Made by a program: the position numbers and the translations under genes. 64,000 bases of DNA from positions 4,690,647 through 4,754,646 of the forward strand of contig NC_087067.1 of the NCBI RefSeq assembly GCF_963678635.1, read 5' to 3'. This document shows positions 16,301 through 26,429 of the stretch, piece by piece (position 1 is the first letter of the stretch; every line of letters starts with the position of its first letter). Source of the stretch: Symsagittifera roscoffensis. Lineage: Eukaryota; Xenacoelomorpha; Acoela; Convolutidae. The notes below the pieces were generated by a model that ran no database searches, was not told the DNA's origin, and saw nothing but the letters and a program-made list of their open reading frames with translations.

Positions 16301-19300
16301 CGCTTCATGATTACTATGAAAATAAACGTAATCGTTTTCATTAGATATGTGTCACAAATAATCGACATCAATTTGTTTTCAAATTATGATAACATAAAGT
16401 TTTCATTTTGCAGCACAGTTTAGTGAGGTATTTTCCCAGAAGTAGGACCAAATTCCCACTTAATGCAATGACAGCTTTTCATGATTACTATGAAAACAAT
16501 ATAATTGTTTCCATTAGTTATGTGTCACAAATAATCGACATCAGTTTTTTTTTCAAGTTATGATAAACATTAAGTATTCAATTTGCTGCACAGTTTAGTG
16601 AGGGATTTTCCCAGAAGAATGACCAATTTCCCTCATTATGCTTTGACAGCATTTCATGATTACTATGAAAATAATATTAATTGTTTTCATCAGATATGTA
16701 TCACAAATAATCGGTATCAAGTTTTTTTTCAAGTTATGATAAACATAAAGTTTCCAATGTGCGCCACAGTTTAGTGAGGGATTTTCCCAGAAGAATAACC
16801 AATTTACCACATTGTGCAATAACAGCATTTTTGATTAAATTGAAAATAAAATCAATTGTTGTCATTAGATTTGTGTCACAAAAATCGAGATCAATTTTAT
16901 TTTCAAATTATGATAAACATAAAATTTTCAATGAGCGGCACAGTTTAGTGAGTGATTTTCCCAGAAGAATGACCAATTTGCCACATTATGCAATGACAGC
17001 ATTTCATGATTACTTTGAATATAATATTAATTGTTTTCATTAGATATGTGTCACAAATAATCGACATCAATTTTTTTTCAAGTTATGATAAACATAAAGT
17101 TTCCAATGTGCGCCACAGTTTAGTGAGGGATTTTCCCAGAAGAATAACCAATTTACCACATTGTGCAATAACAGCATTTTTGATTAAATTGAAAATAAAA
17201 TCAATTGTTGTCATTAGATTTGTGTTACAAAAATCGAGATCAATTTTTTTTTCAAGTTATGATAAACATAAAGTTTCCAATGTGCGCCACAGTTTAGTGA
17301 GGGATTTTCCCAGAAGAATAACCAATTTACCACATTGTGCAATAACAGCATTTTTGATTAAATTGAAAATAAAATCAATTGTTGTCATTAGATTTGTGTC
17401 ACAAAAATCGAGATCAATTTCTTTTTCAAATTATGATAAACATAAAGTTTTCAATGTGCGGCACAGTTTATTGAGGGATTTTCCCAGAAGAATGATCAAT
17501 TTCACTCATTATGCAACGACAGCAATTCATCATTACTATGAAAATAATAATAATTGTTTTCATTAGATATGTGTCACAAATAATCGACATCAGTTTTTTT
17601 TCAAGTTATGATAACATAAAACTTTCATTTTGCGGCACAGTTTAGGGAGGGATTTTCCCAGAAGTAGGACCAATTTCCCTCCTTATGCAATGACAGAATT
17701 TCATGATTACTATGAAAACAATATTAATTGTTTCCATTAGTTATGTGTCACAAATAATCGACATCAATTTTTTTTTCAATTCATGATAAACATTAAGTAT
17801 TCAATTTGCTGCACAGTTTAGTGAGGGATTTTCCCAGAAGAATGACCAATTTCCCTCATTACGCAATGATAGCATTTCATGATTACTATGAAAGAAATAT
17901 TAATTGTTTTTTCATTAGATATGTGTCAATTGTGATAAACATAAAGTTTTGTGATAAACATAAAGTTTTCAATTTGCGGCACAGTTTAGTGAGGTGTTTT
18001 CCCAGAAAAATGATCAGTTTTCCTCATTATGCAACGACAGCATTTCATGATTACTACGAAAATAATATTAACTGTTTTCATTAGATCTGTGTCACAAATA
18101 ATCGACATCGATTTTTTTTCATTTCATGACAAACATAAAAATTTGAATGAGCGGCACAGTTTAGTGAGGGATTTTCCCAGAAGAATGACCAATTTCCCAC
18201 ATCATGAAATGACAGCGCTTCATGATTACTATGAAAATAAAAGTAATCGTTTTCATTAGATATGTGTCACAAATAATCGACATCAATTTGTTTTTCAAAT
18301 TATGATTAACATATAATTTTCAATGAGCGGCACAGTTTAGTGAGGGATTTTCCCAGAAGAATGACCAATTTGCCACATTATGCAATGACAGCATTTTTGA
18401 TTAAATTGAAAATAAAATCAATTGTTGTCATTAGATTTGTGTTACAAAAATCGAGATCAATTTTTTTTTCAAGTTATGATAAACATAAAGTTTCCAATGT
18501 GCGCCACAGTTTAGTGAGGGATTTTCCCAGAAGAATAACCAATTTACCACATTGTGCAATAACAGCATTTTTGATTAAATTGAAAATAAAATCAATTGTT
18601 GTCATTAGATTTGTGTCACAAAAATCGAGATCAATTTTTTTTTCAAATTATGATAAACATAAAGTTTTCAATGTGCGGCACAGTTTATTGAGGGATTTTC
18701 CCAGAAGAATGATCAATTTCACTCATTATGCAACGACAGCAATTCATCATTACTATGAAAATAATAATAAGTGTTTTTATTAGATATGTGTCACAAATAA
18801 TCGACATCAGTTTTTTTTCAAGTTATGATAACATAAAACTTTCATTTTGCGGCACAGTTTAGGGAGGGATTTTCCCAGAAGTAGGACCAATTTCCCTCCT
18901 TATGCAATGACAGAATTTCATGATTACTATGAAAACAATATTAATTGTTTCCATTAGTTATGTGTCACAAATAATCGACATCAATTTTTTTTTCAATTCA
19001 TGATAAACATTAAGTATTCAATTTGCTGCACAGTTTAGTGAGGGATTTTCCCAGAAGAATGACCAATTTCCCTCATTACGCAATGATAGCATTTCATGAT
19101 TACTATGAAAGAAATATTAATTGTTTTTTCATTAGATATGTGTCAATTGTGATAAACATAAAGTTTTGTGATAAACATAAAGTTTTCAATTTGCGGCACA
19201 GTTTAGTGAGGTGTTTTCCCAGAAAAATGATCAGTTTTCCTCATTATGCAACGACAGCATTTCATGATTACTACGAAAATAATATTAACTGTTTTCATTA

Positions 19301-19305
19301 GATCT
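7390..19305. repeat. Higher-order repeat domain of the satellite
   Basis: A distinctive 518-bp trimer recurs inside the satellite. Monomer 1 carries CCAATTTCCCTCCTTATGC, monomer 2 starts TTTGCTGCACAG and has ACGCAATGATAGC, and monomer 3 has GAGGTGTTTTCCCAGAAAAA. Monomer 2 markers lie at 7554, 8765, 9634, 11550, 12068, 12761, 13279, 15022, 15890, 17806 and 19023, with spacings equal to 7, 5, 11, 3, 4, 3, 10, 5, 11 and 7 monomers. A partial trimer (monomers 2 and 3 only) lies near 8100-8350. The step from monomer 2 to monomer 3 is 168 bp and holds a direct doubling of GTGATAAACATAAAGTTTT. Blocks such as 17640-18260 and 18857-19476 are almost identical over ~620 bp. This indicates local homogenisation by unequal exchange. 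Confidence 0.88.
16745..17440. repeat. Satellite sub-variant with AATAACCAATTTACCACATTG, locally amplified
   Basis: A monomer variant marked by GAAGAATAACCAATTTACC and by GATTAAATTGAAAATAAAAT in place of the usual GATTACTATGAAAA occurs near 16745-16860, 17095-17220 and 17270-17400, and again near 18480-18610. Earlier single copies lie near 6880, 10700 and 14340. The last block reappears downstream together with the neighbouring trimer, so it was carried by the ~1.2-kb duplication that made 17.8-18.3 kb and 19.0-19.5 kb alike. Confidence 0.75.
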
Positions 19306-19949
19306 GTGTCACAAATAATCGACATCGATTTTTTTTCATTTCATGACAAACATAAAAATTTGAATGAGCGGCACAGTTTAGTGAGGGATTTTCCCAGAAG
19401 AATGACCAATTTCCCACATCATGAAATGACAGCGCTTCATGATTACTATGAAAATAAACGTAATCGTTTTCATTAGATATGTGTCACAAATAATCGACAT
19501 CAATTTGTTTTTCAAATTATGATAAACATATAATTTTCAATGAGCGGCACAGTTTAGTGAGGGATTTTCCCAGAAGAATGACCAATTTGCCACATTATGC
19601 AATGACAGCATTTCATGATTACTTTGAATATAATATTAATTGTTTTCATTAGATATGTGTCACAAATAATCGACATCAATTTTTTTTCAAATAATGATAA
19701 ACATAAAGTTTTCAATGTGCGGCACAGTTTAGTGAGGGATTTTCCCAGAAGAATGACCAGTTTCCCACATTATGCAATGACAGCATTTTTTGATTACTCT
19801 GAAAATAAAATGAATTGTTTTCATTAGATATGTGTCACAAACAATTGACATCAAATTTGTTTTTTTTTTTCAAGTTATCATAAACATAAAGTTTACAATT
19901 TGCGGCACAGTTTAGTGAGGGAGTTCCCAGAGTCTCACATATTGCAACA

Positions 19950-20227
19950 TCAGCAGATTTTGACTATCATGAATATTATGGAAGTAATGCTCAACATCAG
20001 CGGAATGAGATAGATGAACGAAAAAAATAAGTGTATCGCATATAAAATGAATCTGGTACTTCTGTCTGCAACTTGATCAGCACGGATGAACCGGTCAACA
20101 GATTGAATATAATCAATTGATTCCATTTCTGGGGAAGATATAACAAACTCCTTTTTGTATTTCAAATTCATAATGAATTTTTGTAATGTCAACGAGTCCA
20201 GTTTAGGGTAACATTCATCACAGAATC
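19950..20227 (-). CDS. Unrecognised reading frame with C-terminal membrane segment
   Basis: This frame is open from about 20227 (after an in-frame TGA) to 19950 and has no early ATG, so it looks like a continuation of the 20189-20590 frame rather than a separate gene. It encodes KLDSLTLQKF, a charged middle (QSVDRFIRADQVADRSTR) and a strongly hydrophobic end (ILYAIHLFFSFIYLIPLMLS) that could be one membrane span or simply translated T-rich non-coding DNA. The last ~20 codons overlap the decayed end of the satellite, which argues that the true end or splice site lies before that. Function unknown. Confidence 0.3.
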
Positions 20228-20590
20228 TTCAAGCTTCACACATACAAATGGTGGTTTGGAAAACAGAAGACATAGTTTTGGGGATCGCTGTATAAGTATT
20301 CCGTCCACGTTGCTTGTTTCAAAAGACCACCAATGATTTTCTGTTTCGATTATCAACAAATTAGACTCAGTATCTGTACTTTCACCGCGTAATTTATTGC
20401 TATATCTTAGAATATTCATTATTTTGCCGGTTGCAACACGTTCTAGTTCTCTTACTAGTTCTGACTCTGTAACTTTAACCTCTTTTTTCAGCTCTGATTC
20501 AATGTCAAGATCGAGTGTTAGTTTTCTTGTTGTGGGTGTACCATCAAATAAAGCGCTAAGGTTTGAATCACTAGGTTGATAAGAAAACAT
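20189..20590 (-). CDS. Unrecognised protein or exon, 133 codons
   Basis: An ATG-initiated frame of 133 codons with balanced, protein-like composition, unlike the surrounding AT-rich DNA. It begins MFSYQPSDSNLSALFDGTPT, has a charged, probably helical stretch around residues 28-60 (ESELKKEVKVTESELVRELE), then NHWWSFETSNVDGILIQRSP near residues 85-104, and a cysteine-containing hydrophobic tail. It overlaps by about 40 bases with the next open frame downstream on the same strand (19950 to about 20227), so the two are either one frameshifted gene or exons joined by a splice I cannot place. It lies against the right edge of the satellite. I do not recognise the family. It may be a pseudogene fragment. 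Confidence 0.45.
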   Translation of the reverse strand: MFSYQPSDSNLSALFDGTPTTRKLTLDLDIESELKKEVKVTESELVRELERVATGKIMNILRYSNKLRGESTDTESNLLIIETENHWWSFETSNVDGILIQRSPKLCLLFSKPPFVCVKLEDSVMNVTLNWTR

Positions 20591-20968
20591 TTTTTGGAAG
20601 AAACAGATGATGATTTCAGTAAATTATCTCTTTAAAAATATTCAAAGCAGAAGATCGATATCAGGCATAAAAATTTTGAGAAAAAACTACCATAATATTC
20701 GGTATCTTCAAATATAATTAAATACAGAATTCCGAGCTGTTTTTGATGTAACAAGTTTTTCAATTGAGTCCAACAAAATGTTTCTTTTTTGGCAAATACT
20801 GTATTTCAAAGTTTTAATGATATCAAACAAAAACCGGTATTTGTTCATTTCAGAATCAAACCCGCACTGAGGGCCCATGGATTTTAATCGATTATAATGA
20901 ATTTCCTAGACAAAAATCCTCCCACTATCTATCTTTCCAGTTTTCCAAATCACTCCTTCCCCTGTTTA
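20591..20968. other. Non-coding spacer upstream of the 20-kb frames
   Basis: This lies 5' of the minus-strand frames and would hold their promoter if they are real. No convincing TATA-initiator arrangement or further exon was seen. Confidence 0.35.
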
Positions 20969-20990
20969 CCCCCCCCCCCCCCCCCACCCC
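20969..20990. repeat. Poly-C run (17 C, then ACCCC)
   Basis: Seventeen consecutive C residues at 20969-20985 in otherwise AT-rich DNA, followed by ACCCC and a purine-rich segment (AAGGGGGAAGATG). On the minus strand this is a G17 tract able to form a G-quadruplex. Two similar runs occur in the window (56169-56185 and 62012-62027). Confidence 0.95.
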
Positions 20991-21155
20991 TGCATAAGAA
21001 AAGGGGGAAGATGTTAAACTAGGAGGGAGAGTAGTAACGGAGGCGGAGTTCACCCATTGCCTTAAACCCCTCCTTCCCACACCTCACGTTCTGCAATTAC
21101 CCCCTCTCCTCCTTCAATCCTTACCCCATGAGTGCTCTGGTTGACAAAAAATTCT

Positions 21156-21345
21156 TATCATACGATTCCATACAATTCCATAGAATAAAAAAAAGGATGA
21201 AAATTACATGATTAGCATTTTTCCATACAATGGAATTGCATGATAGGCATTTTTTCCATTCAATGGAATTGTATGATAGGCATTTTTTCCATTCAGTGGA
21301 ATTGTATGATAATGGTTTTTTTCCATTCAATGGAATCGTATGATA
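21156..21345. repeat. 33-bp minisatellite capped by an inverted copy
   Basis: About four tandem units of 32-34 bp, each containing TTTTTCCATTCAATGGAAT followed by TGTATGATA, span 21208-21345. At 21156 the sequence TTATCATACGATTCCAT is an inverted copy whose reverse complement (ATGGAATCGTATGATA) ends the array, so the whole block can fold back on itself. Each unit also contains the small palindrome CCATTCAATGG. The 75-codon minus-strand frame across it is only the translated repeat. Confidence 0.85.
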
Positions 21346-21700
21346 CATTTTTTACGACGATTTTTGCATAAAACTCAGTTTCTGATTGAGCAAGTTAGAG
21401 AAATAAAATGAGGCAAAAATTTAAGCCCAGCTCAACGTGCCAGTCTCTCAACAGAAGATAAAAACTACGAAAACGTTAGGGGTTTGAAACTCTGTTTCAA
21501 AAAATAATCGAAGACTTATCAGTCCTAGAAAAAAATGTTGATAATAGCTAGCCTGACTGGTAGAAGAAAAAAAAATTCTCGACAAAACTTTAACAGATTT
21601 CAGAAAAATGATATTGCTGAGCTTCTCTTGAGCAGTTGCGTTGGTTCCTAAATGCTTTTTGAAAAGTTTTTGAACAAAAAAATTGATTATGGAAAAATTA

Positions 21701-21739
21701 TTATCATACCATTTTCATAGAATGGAGATCGTATGATAA
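21701..21739. repeat. Palindromic TTATCATAC...GTATGATAA element
   Basis: The block starts TTATCATACCATTTTCAT and ends ATGGAGATCGTATGATAA: 9-bp perfect outer arms with a mostly complementary interior. It is a single-unit relative of the 21.2-kb minisatellite. Confidence 0.7.
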
Positions 21740-21882
21740 AAGTTTTTTGTCCAAAAAAATAATGAAGAGTTTTAATGATCAAATTGATTTCAATTATTTA
21801 TAAAAAACTCATTTAGGCTCATTTGAACTTCTTAAATGCTTCTTTGAAAAGTTTTTGAACAAAAACTGATTACGGAAAAAAT

Positions 21883-21922
21883 CATTATTATACCATTTTC
21901 ATAAAATGGAAATCGTATGATA
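21883..21922. repeat. Palindromic element of the same family
   Basis: It starts with TTATTATACCATTTTCAT and ends ATGGAAATCGTATGATAA, matching the 21701 copy at most positions and again able to form a hairpin. Confidence 0.65.
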
Positions 21923-22060
21923 AACATTTTTTGTCAAAAAAGAAGAAAAATGGGGGCCAATTTGATCTAATTTAATCAGAAAACGAATTAAGCTCATTTA
22001 AACTTACCAAAAAGTTCTTTTCAAAGGTTTTCCTGAAAAAAAAGTCAATGAAAAAAAAAT

Positions 22061-22178
22061 GCTTATCATACAATTTTCATAAATGCAAATCCTATGATAA
22101 GATTTTTTTTCCATAGAACCCATGCATGGAACTGTATGATAAGCTTTTTTTGTATGGAAAAGTATGATAAGCTTTTTT
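22061..22178. repeat. Cluster of degenerate palindromic elements
   Basis: TTATCATACAATTTTCATAA with CCTATGATAAG, then CCATGCATGGAACTGTATGA and a shorter AAAAGTATGATAAGC follow one another, all relatives of the TTATCATAC/GTATGATAA family. Confidence 0.6.
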
Positions 22179-22454
22179 GTATTATGGAGGTCAACCCGGG
22201 TGAGCCAAAAACGGTTTTGGTAAAATGAGAATTTCAAAAATGTTAAACTGTGATAAACTGAGAATTGAAAAACATAAAAATGAAAACTCGATATAAAAAT
22301 TCAAATTTTGTAATCTAGAGTTTTGTTTCATCAAATAAAAAAATTATAAAACAAAACGTAGCAACTGCACTAAGAAACAAATGACATAAATTTAATACAA
22401 AATGGAAATTTTCACCAACATTTCTCAATCAAAACTCTATAATGATCGACTATA

Positions 22455-22476
22455 ATCAATTATAGTCGAAGTGGCA
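22455..22476. repeat. Short perfect hairpin
   Basis: CGACTATAAT and ATTATAGTCG face each other around CA, a 10-bp perfect stem. A nearby sequence, CATTCGATTATGATCCATT at ~22565, reappears at the junction of the two 2.26-kb duplicated blocks (~26132). Confidence 0.55.
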
Positions 22477-23009
22477 AAAAAATAATAAGATTATAAAGCA
22501 TTTCGATTAGATTTTAATTGATTTTTTGTGTAATTATTTGAATGCTGACTATAAAATGGCATTACATTCGATTATGATCCATTGGCGCTCAATGCCGTTG
22601 ATTGTTTTCAAACAAATAGTTCGAATAGTAAAAATATTTATTATATAAACGTATTAGACATCATCAAATAAATGTAAGAGAAAAATCGATTTCAAGTGCA
22701 AATAATAATGGTTTCAACCAAACTGTTAACGGAGGGTATAACTCTATAGTGCAAAATTTTAATTAAGTAACGGCTGTTTTAGCGTTTACTCAGCACAGAC
22801 CATTTTGCCATCAATATAAGTGTTGCAGTGTAACCATTAAATTACGAAAATGTATTTGAAGACCATTTTTCTTTTTGTTTGCGTAATGCAGCCGTATGCC
22901 AATTTTTATGCTATTTGGACTACTTTGCGGAAAATTTTAAGTAAATAAATAGGGGAACGAGAGGAGTGCCAAAAAAGGGCACTGAGTATGCGTCAAAAAA
23001 CTAGAATAT

Positions 23010-23080
23010 GGAAAAACTTTTGCGAGTCCAGTAAAGCTGGTCACTTTTCAAGCGAAGTTCGTGGTTCGATTCACGCTATC
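23010..23080 (+). other. tRNA-like or SINE-like remnant (B-box)
   Basis: GTGGTTCGATTC matches the RNA polymerase III B-box consensus GGTTCGANTCC. It sits in a CGTG/CACG stem with an 8-base loop instead of the usual 5-bp stem and 7-base loop. Upstream, ACTT...AAGT could be a decayed anticodon stem. The acceptor stem does not pair, so this is not a functional tRNA. A tRNA pseudogene or the head of a tRNA-derived SINE is the most that can be said. Confidence 0.3.
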
Positions 23081-23514
23081 AAAAATGACATTAGAAACGG
23101 GCAAAAAATGATTGAGAACATTGCCAAAATGCGAATGTTTAAACCTCCAGTAATTTACAAATGAGGCTGCTGGTATTTCAGGGCGCGGAAGCTCTGATTG
23201 TTACCTTACGACTGCTCCTTACTTGGTATCGAAGAGTTAATGGTTTTTGCAGAGAAACCGTGTATTAGATAGGTTGAAAAAAAATCAGCTAGAAAAATAA
23301 AACAAATCAGAAGCAATTGATGACCGATTAAAGCTCCGAGTGACAAAATATTCCGTAAAAATTCCAAATTGATCAAAATTGAATACAAACAAAATTGAAA
23401 CGATCCCTAACTTAGCTAGGTACACCTCAGTGAGTAGTGTGATTGAAATAGAAGAAGTCAATACCTTTAATACAATTTCATAGTGTGAAAGTAAATGTAT
23501 GAAAATAGCAAAAT

Positions 23515-23600
23515 AACCGTTTTTTCCATACTATGAAACTGTATGATAAGCATTTTTTCCATACTATGAAATTGTATGCTAAGCATTTTTCCATAATAAA
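23515..23600. repeat. Two tandem units of the palindromic family
   Basis: TTTTTTCCATACTATGAAAC-TGTATGATAAGCA is followed directly by a second copy with TGTATGCTAAGCA and then a truncated third start. Unit length is about 34 bp, as in the 21.2-kb minisatellite. Confidence 0.65.
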
Positions 23601-24136
23601 TAGACCAAAACATTTTTATTTTGAAACTTTGTGTTTCATCCGAAACACTAACCCTGGATTTTTTGTCATAGAAAACCCACAGTGTAACTGGCAGTTAGAA
23701 CGCAGATAAAATGGATTAGGTAATTTTGGCCATCGAAGTTAAATGACATTTTCACATGGCATTATAAATCAAAAATGTAACTTTTTGTATATGGATAGAT
23801 ACTTTTTGGGTTGAAATCTTTGGTGGTTGAGAAAAAAAGGCCTGTTTTCTTACAATTTATTTTTATCTTAGCAACTGAAACAAAAAAATAATAATTGTGT
23901 TTGCAAAAAAATAACACTTCTCTGTGATTTTTGTATTTTTTTGGGTGAAAAAATCATCCTGGACTACGTTATAAACACAAAAAGTCAAATTTTGCATGCA
24001 AAATTTTTTATCGCGAAAATTTATCTTCGAGCACAAAACCAAGTTTGCAACCCAAAAAGGGATTAAAAAATATTGGCAAGTTTTTTTCATTACGTACGTG
24101 TTCGTACTAAATGTTGATTTATTGACGCCCTGAAAA

Positions 24137-24553
24137 GGGGCAGTACAACAGTGCCGAAGTACAACAGTGCCGAAAATGAAAACTTTGTTCAACAGTGCCG
24201 AAAATGGAAACTTTGTTCAACAGTGCCGGAATTGAAAACTTTATTCAACAGTGCCGTAAATTTGAACAAATTTCAACATATTAATTGCGGCAATCAAAAA
24301 TTAAACAGCGTTCGTTTACAATCTTAAGTAAAACTTTAAGATTTTGAGCGAGAAAATTTGCAGCTTACATGTTTTGGCGCCAAAATAATTGTTTACTTTG
24401 CAGTTGCAGACATATTGGCGCCAAAATTGGAGTGATTTTCTTTGATAATTAGCGCCAGTAATTTCCCTCTCTTTAGAAAATTCCTGTAAATTATTCTGAA
24501 CTTTTCCCGCCTTTTTCGGCACTGTTGTACTTCGGCACTGTTGAGCGCGCCCC
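24137..24553. mobile_element. 417-bp non-autonomous DNA transposon (MITE), copy 1
   Basis: The left end reads GGGGCAGTACAACAGTGCCG and the right end, reverse-complemented, GGGGCGCGCTCAACAGTGCC; beyond this both continue GAAGTACAACAGTGCCGAAA, giving inverted repeats of about 40 bp. CTGAAAA flanks both ends (24130-24136 and 24554-24560), a 7-bp direct repeat that could be 8 bp because of the C run. That fits a hAT- or P-type target-site duplication. Subterminal CAACAGTGCCG-AAAATGGAAACTTTGTT units are repeated about four times on the left. Two TTGGCGCCAA palindromes lie inside (24374-24383 and 24415-24424). It carries no transposase. Confidence 0.85.
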
Positions 24554-25149
24554 CTGAAAAATGAAATTCAGCTAAACAAATTTATTTGGCCTTGATTCGC
24601 CGTCAGTATTCTGGAACACAAATTTTAAAACAGAGCAATATTTTTTTGATACAACATTTTGTAATATTAAGTTTCAAAAAACAAAATAAGAAAAATTCGT
24701 CATTTGATAGCTAATTTTTTCATAATTTTTTGTTTGAGGTCTCAATTAAGTTCAACTGCCTAAAATAATTTCATGGTTCATAATGAAGAAAAAAACTTTT
24801 CAATTGAAGGTTAAGATTTATCTGATTCAGTGCTTTAGAACCCATCGGTTCTTATGAGACCTTTGTTAAGTTAAATTCTAATGAAAATAGGTTAAATTGT
24901 TGTGTAAATCAGATCGTGTTTAATTATAGTTATCTAATGAAATAAACTGCTTAGGTGGTGCTGATTCGTCAGGAATGATAAGAAAAACTGACTTCTCCTC
25001 TTCGCCTTTTTGCTTTTATCGCAAAAAAATGAGATATTTACAAAAGTTTTTTCATCAATAACTGAGATTATTAGTCTCACTTGAGAAGACAAAATTGAGT
25101 TTGGCGTGAGAAAGAAATTGCAACAAGCCGACTTAGCAATTAACTGAAA

Positions 25150-25390
25150 GGCCCATAAATTAATTATTTCATGCGGCGGCGCGTCTTTGGTCCAAGCTAA
25201 TACAGGTCCATTGAGGCGGGTCACTATTTACGTGGCAATCAGCAATCTATTCAGCCATCAAAAGTTGGCGTTCGAAGCGAGCATAAAACGGCCCGGATCA
25301 TGGCCAAAAGCCATTTTATTAACCTCCAGTAGCCTAAAAACAAGACTACTTGATATCAGGGAAAGCCGTGAATATTCCGATTGCCCCTAA
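25150..25390. other. GC-richer conserved module, copy 1 of 3
   Basis: A ~240-bp stretch with clearly higher GC than its surroundings (for example GCGGCGGCGCGTCTTTGGTC and ACGGCCCGGATCATGGCCAA) recurs at 27443-27683 and 32937-33176. It contains a 67-codon frame, but the third copy disrupts it near the end and the frame resembles no known protein. The composition suggests an old exon, promoter or structured RNA; nothing in the sequence decides which. Confidence 0.4.
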
Positions 25391-26429
25391 TCAGTGTCAA
25401 CTAACTCTGTGTAAAAAATGAACTTAAAATTCGAAGCTTTCGGACAAAAAACCTCGGTTACTTGAACTCGGTAGTTGATATATTCAATGGAGTACAGTTT
25501 TTTCAATTTAAACGCTTGTGTCTTTAGCCAAATAAAAAATATTACACAACCCAAGCACAAATTCTGCATTTTTTCAAAAATCGAAAAAAAATCAAACAAA
25601 AAAATCATTTACTTTGTTCAAAAGTCGGAAGAACAATGCTTTGAAACAAAAAAATATAAAAACATGCGGCTGCGACTAACAAATGACAACATTTCTATCA
25701 TAATAGTCTTTAAAACCTTAGTTTTCCAATCATTTTTTCATGTAAAATTAATGATCGTATCTTTGAACACTTACACTAGAACAGTGTATTCATTTAGAGC
25801 ATTAGGTTGGTAAAAAAGGACCAGAGTGACAAATTTTGGGTACAGACTCCAAACAATCCACTGTAAACTCATAAAACTTCAAAACGATCTCTAATTTAAA
25901 AAACGCTTCTCAGCGAGTAGCTTACTACACATTATTTACTATTATTTAATAGATAAAAGTATCAATTATTTTGTTAATATTGGCAAGTTTTTTCAAAGTC
26001 GAGTCTTTGTTTTCCTGTTCAAAGTCCTCCGAAGTTTTTCCAATTATTCTAAGTACTTAAAAAAAGTTTGCGATGGTTTTTCAACCTGATCATCATCGAC
26101 TTCGATTGGAAAATAAGAGTCTGTGGCGTTACATTCGATTATGATCCATTCGCGCTTTTTTTAGCAACTGAAACAAAAAAATAATAATTGTGTTTGCAAA
26201 AAAATAACAATTTTCTGTGATTTTTGTATTTTTTTGGGTGAAAAAATCATCCTGGACTACGTTATAAACACAAAAAGTCAAATTTTGCATGCAAAATTTT
26301 TTATCGCGAAAATTTATCTTCGAGCACAAAACCAAGTTTGCAACCCAAAAAGGGATTAAAAAATATTGGCAAGTTTTTTTCATTACGTACGTGTTTGTAC
26401 TAAATGTTGATTTATTGACGCCCTGAAAA

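Larger units (their letters stand above)
2046..19965. repeat. ~174-bp tandem satellite array (about 100 monomers)
   Basis: The same ~174-bp unit repeats head to tail through the whole interval. Each monomer has, in order: a core GGCACAGTTTAGTGAGG, the motif GATTTTCCCAGAAG, GACCAATTTCCC, a T-rich segment ending GATTACTATGAAAA, AATTGTTTTCATTAGATATG, TGTCACAAATAATCGACATC, a run of 8-10 T, and GATAAACATAAAGTTTTCAA. Average spacing of marker monomers between 7.5 and 19.0 kb is 173.8 bp (11,469 bp for 66 monomers). Monomers in the left 4 kb differ from each other more than those in the right two thirds, and the right end decays into unrelated sequence near 19930-19965. The length is close to one nucleosome repeat, as in many centromeric or pericentromeric satellites. 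A centromeric role is inference only. Short open frames inside are by-products of a period close to 58 codons. Confidence 0.97.
23868..26124. repeat. 2.26-kb duplicated block, copy 1
   Basis: The sequence from TAGCAACTGAAACAAAAAAA to TTCGATTGGAAAATAAGAG recurs at a fixed offset of 2293 bp with few differences, apart from a diverged stretch near 25600-25720. It contains a 417-bp inverted-repeat element and the GC-richer module at 25150-25390. The part from ~24920 onward is also the beginning of the 5.5-kb unit, so this copy represents a truncated third copy of that unit. No gene is recognised inside. Confidence 0.92.

Noticed and set aside
6161-19827. Dozens of 60-186-codon frames with a repeated HSLVRDFPRRMTNFPHYA peptide, which look like a repeat protein family
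   Set aside because: They are the translated satellite. The period is close to 58 codons, most frames stop at the TTTCATTAG of each monomer, many have no ATG, and both strands give similar arrays.
2046-19965. Direct-repeat array as a possible CRISPR
   Set aside because: The whole 174-bp unit repeats with no unique spacers, and the genome is animal.
2046-19965. CENP-B box in the satellite
   Set aside because: No TTCG-N4-A-N2-CGGG match was seen in the monomer consensus.
23010-23080. Functional tRNA gene
   Set aside because: Only the B-box region fits. The T-stem lacks a base pair and no acceptor stem pairs.
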